In this document: piece by piece, positions 17,374 through 26,014 of the stretch
Numbering within the stretch: the stretch's first letter is position 1
Layout: every line of letters begins with the position of its first letter
NCBI GenBank assembly: GCA_946479615.1
Contig: CAMLGR010000034.1
Coordinates: 1-34,236, forward strand
Origin: an uncultured Bacteroidota bacterium
GTDB lineage: Bacteria > Bacteroidota > Bacteroidia > Chitinophagales > Chitinophagaceae
Reading direction: 5' to 3'
Length of the DNA: 34,236 bases
Program-made: the position numbers and the translations under genes
Notes under the pieces: model-generated
The model's database searches: none
Told to the model about the DNA's origin: nothing
The model's input: only the letters and a program-made list of their open reading frames with translations

Positions 17374-17727
17374 ATGAAGACTAAATCATTTATCATTAAA
17401 CCTTATACTATGGCACTCTTATTTATTTGGATCATCTTCTGCCTGATTATCGGGGCAGTGGGTGAAAATCGGGCCATTGGCTTTTGGGGAGCTTTTTTTT
17501 GTTCCCTACTATTGTCCCCTTTAATTGGCCTGATCATAACATTATGTTCCAAATCCAAAACTCAAGCCGCTATTGAAGCCGGCGTTCTGAATCAACTATC
17601 GTCTTCTCAAAAACCGTCAATGGATGAAATCGCTATCAGGCTTCAAAAGATTCAACAAATGAAGGACGATAATCTAATAACCGAGTTGGAATACAAAATA
17701 TTAAGAACTGAAATTCTGGGGAAATAA
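17374..17727 (+). CDS. small membrane protein with C-terminal SHOCT-like domain
   Basis: 117 residues. Two TM helices lie at about 10-30 (TMALLFIWIIFCLIIGAVG) and 35-57 (FFCSLLLSPLIGLIITLC). The cytoplasmic tail 80-117 has the SHOCT pattern (MDEIAIRLQKIQQMKDDNLI followed by TELEYKILRTEIL). SHOCT segments are short oligomerisation modules often found at the ends of membrane or secreted proteins. The gene is first downstream of the putative regulator-controlled promoter at 17171, so it may be a target or an accessory of the two-component system. Confidence 0.75.
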   Translation: MKTKSFIIKPYTMALLFIWIIFCLIIGAVGENRAIGFWGAFFCSLLLSPLIGLIITLCSKSKTQAAIEAGVLNQLSSSQKPSMDEIAIRLQKIQQMKDDNLITELEYKILRTEILGK

Positions 17728-17757
17728 CCCCAACCCAACGAAATCTTATTATTGAAT

Positions 17758-17775
17758 ATGATTTAAATAAATCAT
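17758..17775. repeat. 18-bp perfect palindrome between small genes
   Basis: ATGATTTA-AA-TAAATCAT. Possible operator dyad or weak hairpin in the 103-bp spacer between the SHOCT-protein gene and the following secreted protein. There is no T-run, so it is not a convincing terminator. Confidence 0.5.
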
Positions 17776-17830
17776 TACAATTGTCTATCCCCTATCCTTA
17801 TTTTCTAATTCATAAATCATCAATTCTTTT

Positions 17831-18388
17831 ATGTATAAAATAATTTGTCTTTTTACAATAGTAGTTTTATATACTAACTCTAGCTTCAGTCAAGAAAGCA
17901 AGAAAGATATCAAGGTCGCTGAGACAAAAATGGAAGTGTTTGCTTCCAAGACTGGAACCATTGTAAAAATTATTGACATAAACTTATCAGGATTGAAGCT
18001 GTCTTATGGAGGGATAGCTGAAACACGTATTCGAAAAATAATCAGCGGAAATGAATCCCGATATTTCTATCAGGTTGAAAATGAAGGCAAGTATTCGTCA
18101 AATACAGCATCAATCGAACAGTCGGACTTACTTGAAATTATTAAAGCGATAAAAACACTTAAATCTGAAGTCGAAAAGGATATAGCCAGCAACCCCAATT
18201 ATCTGGAAAATAGATTCGCAACTATTGATGATTTTCAAATAGGATATTTTGTTAGCAAAGGAAAGGTCCAGTGGTTTCTGAAACTTGAAAAGTATGGATC
18301 TGATAATACTATTTTCATTAAAGATGCCGATGATCTTGAAGCATCGTTCAATAACGCTAAAGAAAAAATAGAAGAATTAAAGAAATAA
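17831..18388 (+). CDS. secreted hypothetical protein, 185 aa
   Basis: Signal peptide MYKIICLFTIVVLYTNSSFS, probable cleavage at SFS-Q. The mature part looks beta-rich, then helical at the end (AFSNNAKEK-like tail; actual residues FNNAKEKIEELKK). Segments such as TRIRKIISGNESRYFYQVEN, SDLLEIIKAIKTLKSEVEKD and DDFQIGYFVSKGKVQWFLKL resemble small periplasmic proteins of unknown function in Bacteroidota. No cysteines or catalytic motif stand out in the mature part. It follows the SHOCT-protein gene by 103 bp and may share its transcript. Confidence 0.7.
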   Translation: MYKIICLFTIVVLYTNSSFSQESKKDIKVAETKMEVFASKTGTIVKIIDINLSGLKLSYGGIAETRIRKIISGNESRYFYQVENEGKYSSNTASIEQSDLLEIIKAIKTLKSEVEKDIASNPNYLENRFATIDDFQIGYFVSKGKVQWFLKLEKYGSDNTIFIKDADDLEASFNNAKEKIEELKK

Positions 18389-18491
18389 GAAAAATGAGCA
18401 GAGAATCTTTCTACTGAACTCCCTTTATGTTTTTAAGGATTTATCCTGGCGAGCATACTTTTCTTCTTTCTTGTCTATTAAACCAAAAATT

Positions 18492-18782
18492 ATGGAATTC
18501 ACACCTGAACTTACTGCTATCCTCTTAGTCACCATTTCTCTCTGGTTCCTGATAATCTATCTTATCATATCGAGTGCCGTTAGGTCAGGCACTTCCAAAC
18601 AGGAATATTTTATGGAGATGATTCATCGCATGCATATAAAAAAGATGGTGCAGCATGGCTTTTCCAAAGATGAGCTTTCCAAACTTCATACAGATACGCA
18701 TGAACAATTTTGGGAAAGCCTGGGAATAACAGATCCTAAAAAGGAAAAATCATATACTGAAGGATTAAAATCCACTCAATAA
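18492..18782 (+). CDS. small single-TM membrane protein, 96 aa
   Basis: From ATG 18492: MEFTPELTAILLVTISLWFL begins one N-terminal TM helix, followed by a charged cytoplasmic part (KQEYFMEMIHRMHIKKMVQH, then GFSKDELSKLHTDTHEQFWE). An in-frame TTG at 18471 would add seven residues and is less likely. The family is not recognised. It closes the short plus-strand run before the convergent paralogue gene. Confidence 0.6.
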   Translation: MEFTPELTAILLVTISLWFLIIYLIISSAVRSGTSKQEYFMEMIHRMHIKKMVQHGFSKDELSKLHTDTHEQFWESLGITDPKKEKSYTEGLKSTQ

Positions 18783-18834
18783 TGGCTTAACGTTGTATGC
18801 GATTTATTGATGACTATGGTAGAGAAGAATATAG

Positions 18835-19626
18835 TTAGATCGCCTTCTTTTGATGCTGCCAACAAAAGCCACCTGGTCTTGCTTTCCGGGAGCATTGAGT
18901 TTTCTTCTTTGTGATTGCCTGGCACTGCCCGTAGATACTACTGGATGGCGTTTTCACCCGGTTCTGTGAAAACTTGAAATTATCTTGCTGACTTACAGAT
19001 CCCTTAGTATCGCTCTCACTACGAAACACAGAACTATTCAGGTTGAGATAGTCCAGGGTTACAGTAAACAATGCAATCATCAATAGTACAAATAATATTT
19101 TTCTCTTTACCCGTGAGCTCACCAAATTTCCAGATGGCTTTTGCTCCGCTGCCGGTCTTGATGATCCCCTGGTTACGGCAGATAGTAGCTTCTTAAGACC
19201 GGTCTTCATGTTTGGTCTACCATTGCCGCCCACCTGAGGTTCGTCCACCGGGAAAGGCTGATTCAACCCACCATATATTCCGTTATGATCAAATGGCCTG
19301 TCTTTAAAATCAATTAGCCACGCCAATAACTCAACATTCCTTACATCCGTCTCTTTACTCCGGCCTTCGATAAAATTGATCATCGGCTTGAACTTATCAA
19401 TATCGCAACGCTCAATCACCTGAAGATAGCTTCTATCATTTTGCGTATGCCCGAAAAAAGCGGCAAGTATCCGCTCATCCGTTTTTCGGAAACGCTCCTT
19501 GTAAATAACTGTACATTCTCTCCTCACACTTGCAGGCGTAAGGGAAATTAAGTTGAGAGATATCGTATTTGAAGTCACCTTATCATGGTATGCCTTCAGA
19601 ACTGCCCTGAAATAATCTTTAAACAT
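18835..19626 (-). CDS. membrane-anchored protein of unknown function; paralogue B with Cys/His C-terminal motif
   Basis: 263 residues from ATG 19626 (an upstream TTG at 19653 adds only nine). The N-terminal domain (1-118) is homologous to the protein at 13165-14109: RRECTVIYKERF, AAFFGH, VIERCDIDKFKPMINFIEG, NVELLAWLIDFKDRPFD. After a variable linker there is one TM helix (about 175-192, KRKILFVLLMIALFTVTL). The C-terminus is CQAITKKKTQCSRKARPG followed by GFCWQHQ, a compact Cys/His motif like the DUF5763-type 'CQ-x-T-xx-G-x-QC' tails, possibly zinc-binding. So the two paralogues keep the sensor/adaptor half and exchange the far-side domain. Confidence 0.75.
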   Translation of the reverse strand: MFKDYFRAVLKAYHDKVTSNTISLNLISLTPASVRRECTVIYKERFRKTDERILAAFFGHTQNDRSYLQVIERCDIDKFKPMINFIEGRSKETDVRNVELLAWLIDFKDRPFDHNGIYGGLNQPFPVDEPQVGGNGRPNMKTGLKKLLSAVTRGSSRPAAEQKPSGNLVSSRVKRKILFVLLMIALFTVTLDYLNLNSSVFRSESDTKGSVSQQDNFKFSQNRVKTPSSSIYGQCQAITKKKTQCSRKARPGGFCWQHQKKAI

Positions 19627-19956
19627 GTCAGATTTTTTTAATATTGTTACCAAAGTCAGGAATCCCTGTCAGGTTTTCGGTATTCGACCAGATATTGGAA
19701 TTATAAATCATTGTAGAACGGATTATACCAGCAGGCACCTTATTCCGGGTTATTAAGATATTACTATCTACGGAGCAAGGCTCAAGGTGATTTCATAAGA
19801 GTTAAGATTAAGATAGCAGATAATCATTCAAGGAAGCAGGCATCTGCCTAAAACTCCAATTTTAACTGGCAAGAAAAGTTCCTGCCTGAACTTCGCCATT
19901 CATTCCAGACAACCCTGTAAGTTAAGAATTTCTCTAATTTTTGTTCATCTGCGCTA
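19627..19956. other. intergenic region upstream of the seven-gene operon
   Basis: No gene is seen here. It should contain the promoter of the minus-strand paralogue gene, but no clear TAnnTTTG is visible on that strand. A small palindrome AGGCA-TC-TGCCT occurs near 19838-19850. The rightward promoter with its operator begins at 19957. Confidence 0.4.
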
Positions 19957-20001
19957 TTACGGTTTCCCGTAAAAAAAATTTATACCCTGAATCTATCTTT
20001 A
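19957..20001 (+). promoter_or_regulatory. putative response-regulator operator plus -7 element (copy 2), promoter of the DUF4407/channel operon
   Basis: TTACGG-TTTC-CCGTAA (19957-19972), then exactly 21 bp, then TATCTTTA (19994-20001), one mismatch to TAnnTTTG. Palindrome, spacing and the A-run after it match copy 1 at 17171. It is the only promoter candidate found for the operon starting at 20123 and gives a leader of about 115 nt. Confidence 0.7.
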
Positions 20002-20019
20002 AACTACTTGCCATTTAGC

Positions 20020-20077
20020 ATGAAAAAGAAAACCCATACAAAATGCTATGGATGGAGATACTCTTGACAGAGTATCT
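20020..20077 (+). other. leader of the operon: 15-codon ORF ending in a hairpin
   Basis: ATG 20020 opens a 15-codon frame (MKKKTHTKCYGWRYS) whose stop TGA lies in the loop of a perfect 8-bp hairpin AGATACTC (20056-20063) / GAGTATCT (20070-20077). This resembles a leader-peptide attenuation layout, but no terminator T-run follows directly. A T-run begins 14 bp later. Confidence 0.35.
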
Positions 20078-20122
20078 ATTCATGTATTTTTTTGGTGTCT
20101 GAGCCTTTAAACCACTGCCTCC

Positions 20123-20608
20123 ATGCTTTTACTCAAAAAGCTTTTCGATTTCCGTAAACCAGGGTTCCTGCACCTTGATTATATTGATATGGTAGTCGAA
20201 GAAAAAATACTCTTCCTCGTTTCCTGGAAGTCAAAAAGGCATCACAAAGTCAAAATCTCCCCACTTAATAAAACCTGTTTTAATTATGAAACTGCCATGG
20301 TGCTGAAAGTCCCTGCCCATACCACGGAGTTAATAATAACTATTCATTCCTTTTGGAGAAAACGCAGGTATTGCGTATCGCTTAAGAAAGTAAAGCTTGA
20401 TAAAAAAACGGCCCAACACCTTGTCATGAGATTCAAGCCTGTAAAAATGCTAAGGCTAAAAACGCCGGTAGCCAATTCTGTACGCACTCTTTCGGATACT
20501 ACCCTATCGTTTATAGTTCTGGAGAAAAGAAACTTTAAAATCATCACCCCCTTTCTGTCTATTAACACAGAAAAGTTAACATATATCAACCAAACCTATC
20601 TATTATGA
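20123..20608 (+). CDS. beta-rich basic hypothetical protein, first gene of the operon
   Basis: 161 residues, strongly basic, no signal peptide or TM helix. Predicted strands alternate throughout (KILFLVSWKSKRHHKVKISP, TTELIITIHSFWRKRRYCVS, LSFIVLEKRNFKIITPF). The family is not recognised. Its stop overlaps the ATG of the DUF4407 gene (ATGA), so the two are translated together. The likely role is a cytoplasmic partner of the membrane proteins that follow. Confidence 0.7.
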   Translation: MLLLKKLFDFRKPGFLHLDYIDMVVEEKILFLVSWKSKRHHKVKISPLNKTCFNYETAMVLKVPAHTTELIITIHSFWRKRRYCVSLKKVKLDKKTAQHLVMRFKPVKMLRLKTPVANSVRTLSDTTLSFIVLEKRNFKIITPFLSINTEKLTYINQTYLL

Positions 20609-21852
20609 ATAAGCGAGATTATTATCCCGAAAAGAAAGCCGGACCAATCATGCGCCTTTTTTGGAAGGCTGCTGGTGCTGACAGGTACATTCTTGAACGG
20701 AGCACCTATGGAGATCAGATTAAGTATCTGTGCCTGGGAGGGATAATTCTCGCAACAGGTCTCATGGCAGGTCTTGCTGGCGGTTACGCTTTCTATACCA
20801 TATTCGAACCCCGGGGCAATGCAATCAACTCCTTCCAGACAGCAAAGGATATTCAGGGTATTTATGATGCCATACACACGCCTACTATGATCAAAGCGAT
20901 CATATTCGGGATTATCTGGGGGTTGATAATCTTTAACATTGATCGTTTTATAGTAACCAGTACCGGCAAAGGTGACGGCACAGAAGATATCACAGGCAAG
21001 GAACTCAAGGGCGCTCTTCCAAGAATCGTTATGGGAGCAATCATTGCATTGACTATTTCAAAGCCAGTGGAAATACGAATGTTCAAAACAGAAATTGATG
21101 TAAAACTTCATGAAAAGCAAATTGAACAACAACAAATTTATAAAGCCGGGGTAGATTCCGTTTTTAATAGTGAAATAGAAAAAAAAGAAGCGACGATAGA
21201 CAAACGATTAACCAGAATTTCTCAACTTGAAGGTATTAGCGATGTGCTAAAAGCAAATATTGCGTACGAGACCGGGCACGGCGATTGTAAATCGAAATGC
21301 ATAGAGTATAAAAGTCAATTAGCAGCAAATGAGGCAGAAATTGCCTCCCTGAAAGCCGATCCAGAATATATCCGGGTAAAACAAAGCTTAGACACTTTAG
21401 AAATAAGGCGCAAAGAAAAATTAGCAGATTCAGAAAAGGTAGCTGCTGGTTTGGATGGCCTCCTGGAACGTATTAAAATAGGCCATGAAATTTCCGGATG
21501 GGTTATTTCTTTATTCATCACCCTGCTATTTATGGCAATCGAGCTTACGCCAATCTTCTTTAAGCTGATGCTTATCAAGAGCCCGTACGATTATATGGAA
21601 GAAAATATCAAGGAACTTATCAAGGCCGAAAACGGGATAGAAATAAAAGCCAATTACTACCAGGACAAAGAAGGCCATGAACGGGATCTTGTGATCAACC
21701 ACCAGGTACTAATGCTATTAAAAGAAAAGATACAAATACTGGAAGCGCAAAGCCAGTTAAGCGAGGAAGCACTCAAAAGCTGGAAGGAAAAGAAGAAGGA
21801 CGAAGTGCGCCAAAACCCAGGGGATTATATTAACGAAGAAAAAGCCGGATAA
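20605..21852 (+). CDS. DUF4407 membrane/coiled-coil protein
   Basis: 415 residues matching the DUF4407 family. The N-terminus FWKAAGADRYILERSTYGDQ leads into TM1 (GGIILATGLMAGLAGGYAFY). TM2 is AIIFGIIWGLIIFNIDRFIV, TM3 is LPRIVMGAIIALTISKPVEI with the conserved SKPVE, and a long coiled coil follows (about 165-290). TM4 (GWVISLFITLLFMAIELTPI) precedes a C-terminal charged helix. A CKSKC motif sits in the coiled coil. Function is unknown for the family; the topology suggests a scaffold or gated membrane complex. A divergent relative follows 2 bp downstream. Confidence 0.9.
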   Translation: MNKRDYYPEKKAGPIMRLFWKAAGADRYILERSTYGDQIKYLCLGGIILATGLMAGLAGGYAFYTIFEPRGNAINSFQTAKDIQGIYDAIHTPTMIKAIIFGIIWGLIIFNIDRFIVTSTGKGDGTEDITGKELKGALPRIVMGAIIALTISKPVEIRMFKTEIDVKLHEKQIEQQQIYKAGVDSVFNSEIEKKEATIDKRLTRISQLEGISDVLKANIAYETGHGDCKSKCIEYKSQLAANEAEIASLKADPEYIRVKQSLDTLEIRRKEKLADSEKVAAGLDGLLERIKIGHEISGWVISLFITLLFMAIELTPIFFKLMLIKSPYDYMEENIKELIKAENGIEIKANYYQDKEGHERDLVINHQVLMLLKEKIQILEAQSQLSEEALKSWKEKKKDEVRQNPGDYINEEKAG

Positions 21853-21854
21853 CC

Positions 21855-22862
21855 ATGTCAAAAGAAAGATATACATGGCTCATCAAGAGAAAAAATTTTA
21901 TTCAATTAATTGGTGCAGAATATCATTTGTTGAAGAAATCCGGATCAAATTCTATCTGGAAGTTCTATATAGCAGCCGTATTAATACTCCTGATCCTTCT
22001 TCTCACTATTTGTTCGATCTTCTATGCGACGGAAATGCTGTTTCATATACCCCAGATTGAAGTATTACTGGCTGGGTTCATCTCCTTTCTATTCGTTTTC
22101 ATATATATATTCCTGCTTAATACTTTTTCAAAGCAAGTGCTGGCTGATAAAAAAGATAAAAAAGGAATATCCTGGTGGGAAAAAATCAGGCTGGCAAATG
22201 TATTACGGATGGGTTTTGTTGCTTTCATGGCTTTTCTGATTGCCAAACCTGTTGAAGTCTTTGTTTTTCGTGAGCAGCTCGAGCCGAAGGTCGAGGAATA
22301 TAAAAGCAGTATGTTCAACAGCTACAGGAAGAAAATTGAATCTATAAATGACCCTGATATTCATAAGATTCAACACGCATTATCATTTTATAAGATCCAA
22401 TCTTTGAAATATACTTCGTCAGCCATAAATGATCAAATTAAAAATCTCGACAACCAATTATCAGAAATATTAAGTAATCAGGCAAGCAATCTCACTGTGG
22501 CAAAACAAAGAATAGAAAACTCAGACTACCTCATTTTCCGGATACAAGCAGTATCTCATTATGCCCTTTCGTGGTTGATTTGCGTCATAGTCATTCTCTT
22601 GTTTCTTATTCCTGGTTCATTAATATATTCTATCTCCACCAATGATATTTACTATAAACTTAAACAGGATTGGGAAAGAAGATTGATTTCCGAAGAACAT
22701 ATAGCCTTTTGTAAGTGGTATACTGCCATTTTTAAGGATAAGTTCAATCTCGATCGAACCTGCTATTCTGTATTTGAGGATCCTCCCTTTAATGAAAGGC
22801 GAAAGGCACAACCATCGTTTCAAATTCAGTCTGATTTTATAAAGAAATTCAGTGGTGAATAA
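21855..22862 (+). CDS. divergent DUF4407-like membrane protein
   Basis: 335 residues with the same plan as the preceding protein: TM1 (AVLILLILLLTICSIFYATE), TM2 (LLAGFISFLFVFIYIFLLN), TM3 ending in the same signature (FVAFMAFLIAKPVEVFVFRE against ALTISKPVEIRMFKTE), coiled coil, TM4 (LICVIVILLFLIPGSLIYSI), then a cytoplasmic helix starting NDIYYKLKQDWE where the first protein has SPYDYMEENIKE. I infer an old duplication that now forms a two-subunit complex. Standard family searches may miss it because only this framework is conserved. Confidence 0.75.
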   Translation: MSKERYTWLIKRKNFIQLIGAEYHLLKKSGSNSIWKFYIAAVLILLILLLTICSIFYATEMLFHIPQIEVLLAGFISFLFVFIYIFLLNTFSKQVLADKKDKKGISWWEKIRLANVLRMGFVAFMAFLIAKPVEVFVFREQLEPKVEEYKSSMFNSYRKKIESINDPDIHKIQHALSFYKIQSLKYTSSAINDQIKNLDNQLSEILSNQASNLTVAKQRIENSDYLIFRIQAVSHYALSWLICVIVILLFLIPGSLIYSISTNDIYYKLKQDWERRLISEEHIAFCKWYTAIFKDKFNLDRTCYSVFEDPPFNERRKAQPSFQIQSDFIKKFSGE

Positions 22863-22868
22863 CCTTTT

Positions 22869-24800
22869 ATGAATCCCAATAAAGACTACTATAAAATCCT
22901 TGGTATTCCCAAAGACGCAAAAAAGGAAGAGGTAAAAGCAGCCTGGCGCAAACTTGTCATAAAACACCATCCCGATAAAAACCCTGGGAATCCCGGATAT
23001 GAAGATAAAATCAAAGAAATAAATGAAGCTTACGAGGTATTGTCTAATGATATAAAACGCTATGTGTATGACGAGTATATAAGTAATGAAGAAAATTTAA
23101 GGCGGCAACAGGCCAAAAATAAACCAAACCAAAATCAGACAACTACACCCCAAAAAAATAAACGTACCTATGAAAAGAAGACTACGATAAGAACAGAGCG
23201 AAAAATATATATCAAAGGAACCATTTCCGTCAAATACTGGGCAGAACAGGAAAACGATAATATATTGTCGGTACTTAAGGAGGTTAATTACCGGATCAAT
23301 CCTGTTTCTACAGAAGCTACGATAATTGCATCCGACATACACGCTTTTGACCCCCCAGTTCATTTTCAAAAAGCATATAGCCAGGCTGATCTATTCAAAT
23401 CACCATTACCCCAACCTGTTACATGCAAAGTGGTGACATCCGCCGGTGAGGAGTTTTATAGGCTTCGGCTGGAAGAAATCCGGATCATTAACCCTATACT
23501 CACAGATATTACTAAATACGAGAAGCAAAGTCTTGGTACATTAAAAGGAGAATTTTTTGCTTATATCTTACGGGTCGATGAGAAAGAGATCATCGAGACA
23601 GTAACCGAATGTTTTGGTGAGACTGGCAGGGTTGAAACAAAAGCAGAAAATGATAATAATTTCATAAGAAAAGAATATTATCATAAAGATTGCACCACTT
23701 TTTGGAGCCCCTGGGAACAAATAAAAAAACCATCCTCCAAAAGAACTTATAAAAAAACAAGCTCTTCTACGCCGGCAAATGCCTTTACGACAGAGGATTG
23801 GGCACAATGGTCGTGGATACCCCTATTATTCCTGGGCCTGCTTATATGGCCAAAGTTCTTTCTCGGTTTATTGATTTTCGGATTGGTTTTATTTATTCTG
23901 TCGTTGGGAGTTACATTCTTAGCCCGCCTTATTCCGTTCCTGTTATTATTTTTCATCGGCTTTTCGATTTATGCCGCATTCAAATCGGGCAACGGGGGAA
24001 TGCCGGTTGTCAAGAGAGGCTGGAAACCATCGGCAGATTCCATGAGAACTACAAAAGATCCTATTGTAAAGGATACAACCAAAGGCAACAGATCTGATAC
24101 GATAATCAATCAATTTATCGCATGGAAGGATTATGACAGCACGGCTTACTCTATTACCTTATCTGTTTTGGCAAATGACGTAAGAAGTTCAGCACTTATT
24201 CATAATAATATAGAATTACCGGGGATGACAGCTACGTTAAGGCCGGTATATGAATACCTGGAAAACAATGACACGTCCAAAATGAGACGTACTTATGCTG
24301 CTTTCGATTCAATCAGAAAAGCTAATAATTTAAGTGAGGTGACATTTGCTAAAATGGTTGTATCCTGCATCCAGTCAATTCCCTATTATCTGGTGCTGGA
24401 CAAATCCTGTAGCGACAATTACAATGATGAATTTGTTCACCGCTATTTACAGGAATGCAATAGGGATTGCTGTATTGGGTATGAAAAATTCGGCATCCGG
24501 TCTCCTGTAGAATTTATTAGTGACCTCAAAGGAGATTGCGATACACGCGCCTTAATTATTTATAGTATTCTTAAAAGATTTAACTACAAAGTTGCTCTCA
24601 TAAGCAGTGAGTATTACAGACATGCAATGATTGCCGTGAACTTTGAAAATGAATATGGAATAAATGGATTGTCTATGAACATCAACAATCGAAATTATTA
24701 TCTCTGGGAAACAACAAGTGCTGGCTTCCAACCAGGTCAAATACCAGATGCTAATCGAAATCTATCTTATTGGAATATCGCTTTATTAAATGAAAAATAA
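22869..24800 (+). CDS. DnaJ-domain protein fused to TM region and transglutaminase-like domain
   Basis: 643 residues. A J-domain at 5-70 ([23 protein letters not shown] at 34-36, [12 protein letters not shown]) should recruit and stimulate an Hsp70. Residues about 115-300 form an unassigned beta-rich domain ([34 protein letters not shown]). Hydrophobic helices lie at about 315-375 ([40 protein letters not shown]). The C-terminal domain (about 400-643) has a transglutaminase/papain-like triad pattern: Cys557 in GDCDTRA, His585 in YRHAMIAV, acidic residue in WETTSAG (Glu614). That puts a Cys enzyme-like domain on the far side of the membrane from a chaperone hook. I know of no named family with this order. 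Confidence 0.85.
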   Translation: MNPNKDYYKILGIPKDAKKEEVKAAWRKLVIKHHPDKNPGNPGYEDKIKEINEAYEVLSNDIKRYVYDEYISNEENLRRQQAKNKPNQNQTTTPQKNKRTYEKKTTIRTERKIYIKGTISVKYWAEQENDNILSVLKEVNYRINPVSTEATIIASDIHAFDPPVHFQKAYSQADLFKSPLPQPVTCKVVTSAGEEFYRLRLEEIRIINPILTDITKYEKQSLGTLKGEFFAYILRVDEKEIIETVTECFGETGRVETKAENDNNFIRKEYYHKDCTTFWSPWEQIKKPSSKRTYKKTSSSTPANAFTTEDWAQWSWIPLLFLGLLIWPKFFLGLLIFGLVLFILSLGVTFLARLIPFLLLFFIGFSIYAAFKSGNGGMPVVKRGWKPSADSMRTTKDPIVKDTTKGNRSDTIINQFIAWKDYDSTAYSITLSVLANDVRSSALIHNNIELPGMTATLRPVYEYLENNDTSKMRRTYAAFDSIRKANNLSEVTFAKMVVSCIQSIPYYLVLDKSCSDNYNDEFVHRYLQECNRDCCIGYEKFGIRSPVEFISDLKGDCDTRALIIYSILKRFNYKVALISSEYYRHAMIAVNFENEYGINGLSMNINNRNYYLWETTSAGFQPGQIPDANRNLSYWNIALLNEK

Positions 24801-24805
24801 TAAAA

Positions 24806-25312
24806 ATGAAACCTATTTTGAATCCAGCTATTCTACTGCCGGTATTGTTTATGCTATTACAACTACTTATCGTTTTATTTATTACAATTGCAGCTCTTTC
24901 CCGCCTGAATATTATAAAACCGCCTTTGGGAGGAATTGAATACAGCCAGGCAATTTTCGCTTGCAGCATTCTTTTCTCGGTCTTATTCATCGTTACAGCC
25001 GAAGTCTCTGCCATATTTCAGACATTTAAAACTTTACAGAATCAATCTTCAGGCATTATGCAGCCGCTTGCCGCTAAGTCTGCCCAGTTTTTTATGATCA
25101 TTGTATTCTTTGAGCTGATACTGGCAGGACTGATTCTTCTTTGTAGCAAGATATTTACATGGCTCAATAAAGGAGTAAAGGAAATTGAAGGCGGCAACAT
25201 ACCTGTTTCTCTTATTATGAGTATTATCATCATTGGGCTTTCAATAGTTTTGAAAGCAATGGCTGAAGAGATCATTCAATATATCGTGCCGCATTATCTT
25301 ACTTTCCAGTAA
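24806..25312 (+). CDS. four-TM membrane protein of unknown function
   Basis: 168 residues with four hydrophobic helices (ILLPVLFMLLQLLIVLFITI; AIFACSILFSVLFIVTAEVS; FMIIVFFELILAGLILLC; VSLIMSIIIIGLSIVLKAMA). Short polar loops hold no known motif. It follows the DnaJ fusion by 5 bp and precedes the channel by 9 bp, so it belongs to the same transcript. The family is not recognised; it may be an auxiliary subunit. Confidence 0.8.
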   Translation: MKPILNPAILLPVLFMLLQLLIVLFITIAALSRLNIIKPPLGGIEYSQAIFACSILFSVLFIVTAEVSAIFQTFKTLQNQSSGIMQPLAAKSAQFFMIIVFFELILAGLILLCSKIFTWLNKGVKEIEGGNIPVSLIMSIIIIGLSIVLKAMAEEIIQYIVPHYLTFQ

Positions 25313-25321
25313 TACTAAATT

Positions 25322-26014
25322 ATGAATGAATCACAACAGGAAAAACTTCCTTTATTCCAATTAGTAATAATTGTATTGTCTGTTTATGTCCTGGGGTCTT
25401 TAATTACCTCGACATTCTTTCATTTACCCGTAGAAATTGAAAAACTACTCAACTATATTGACAACGGAATTTGTGTTGTCTTTCTTTTTGACTTCTTTTA
25501 TCGATTCGCGAAAGCCCAGAATAAATTTCAGTTTATGAGGTGGGGATGGATTGACCTGATATCCAGCATTCCCACCTTTGAATATTTCCGGCCCGGGAGG
25601 GCTTTACGATTAATCAGATTATTACGCATACTGAGGGCATTCCGTTCTACCAAGGTGCTGTTACATCATATTTTTAGCAGAAGGTCACATGGTGCATTAA
25701 CAACCGCCATCATTATAGCCATTTTAATGTTGGTGTTTTCATCGATCGCGATCCTTCAGGTTGAAAAGGCTCCCAACAGCAATATTGTATCCGCCGAAGA
25801 TGCACTCTGGTGGGCATATGTAACGATAACTACTGTTGGTTATGGCGACAAATTTCCTGTTACGACAGAGGGGCGACTTATAGCTATGCTCCTGATGACT
25901 GTAGGGGTTGGGCTTTTTGGCACTTTTACCGGGTTTGTGGCATCATGGTTTGTCGGTGAAAAGAAGATTGCCGATTCACAGGAAAAGAGTGAAACGAAAT
26001 ATATCAATTCATGA
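25322..26014 (+). CDS. voltage-gated potassium channel (6-TM, Kv-like)
   Basis: 230 residues. S1-S3 lie within about 10-85. S4 has Arg at every third position (90, 93, 96, 99, 102, 105, 108; core RALRLIRLLRILRAFRS), a full voltage sensor. S5 (AIIIAILMLVFSSIAILQ) is followed by the pore helix and selectivity filter TVGYGD (171-176), and S6 by LLMTVGVGLFGTFTGFVAS. The cytoplasmic tail is short, with no RCK domain. K+ selectivity follows from the filter; voltage gating is inferred from S4. A channel embedded in a DUF4407/DnaJ operon suggests that membrane potential is an input or an output of the system. Overlaps the next gene by 4 bp (ATGA). Confidence 0.95.
   Translation: MNESQQEKLPLFQLVIIVLSVYVLGSLITSTFFHLPVEIEKLLNYIDNGICVVFLFDFFYRFAKAQNKFQFMRWGWIDLISSIPTFEYFRPGRALRLIRLLRILRAFRSTKVLLHHIFSRRSHGALTTAIIIAILMLVFSSIAILQVEKAPNSNIVSAEDALWWAYVTITTVGYGDKFPVTTEGRLIAMLLMTVGVGLFGTFTGFVASWFVGEKKIADSQEKSETKYINS

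Noticed and set aside
20056..20097. Leader hairpin plus later T-run as a classic attenuator terminator
   Set aside because: The T-run starts about 14 bases after the stem, too far for a standard intrinsic terminator; kept only as a leader structure.
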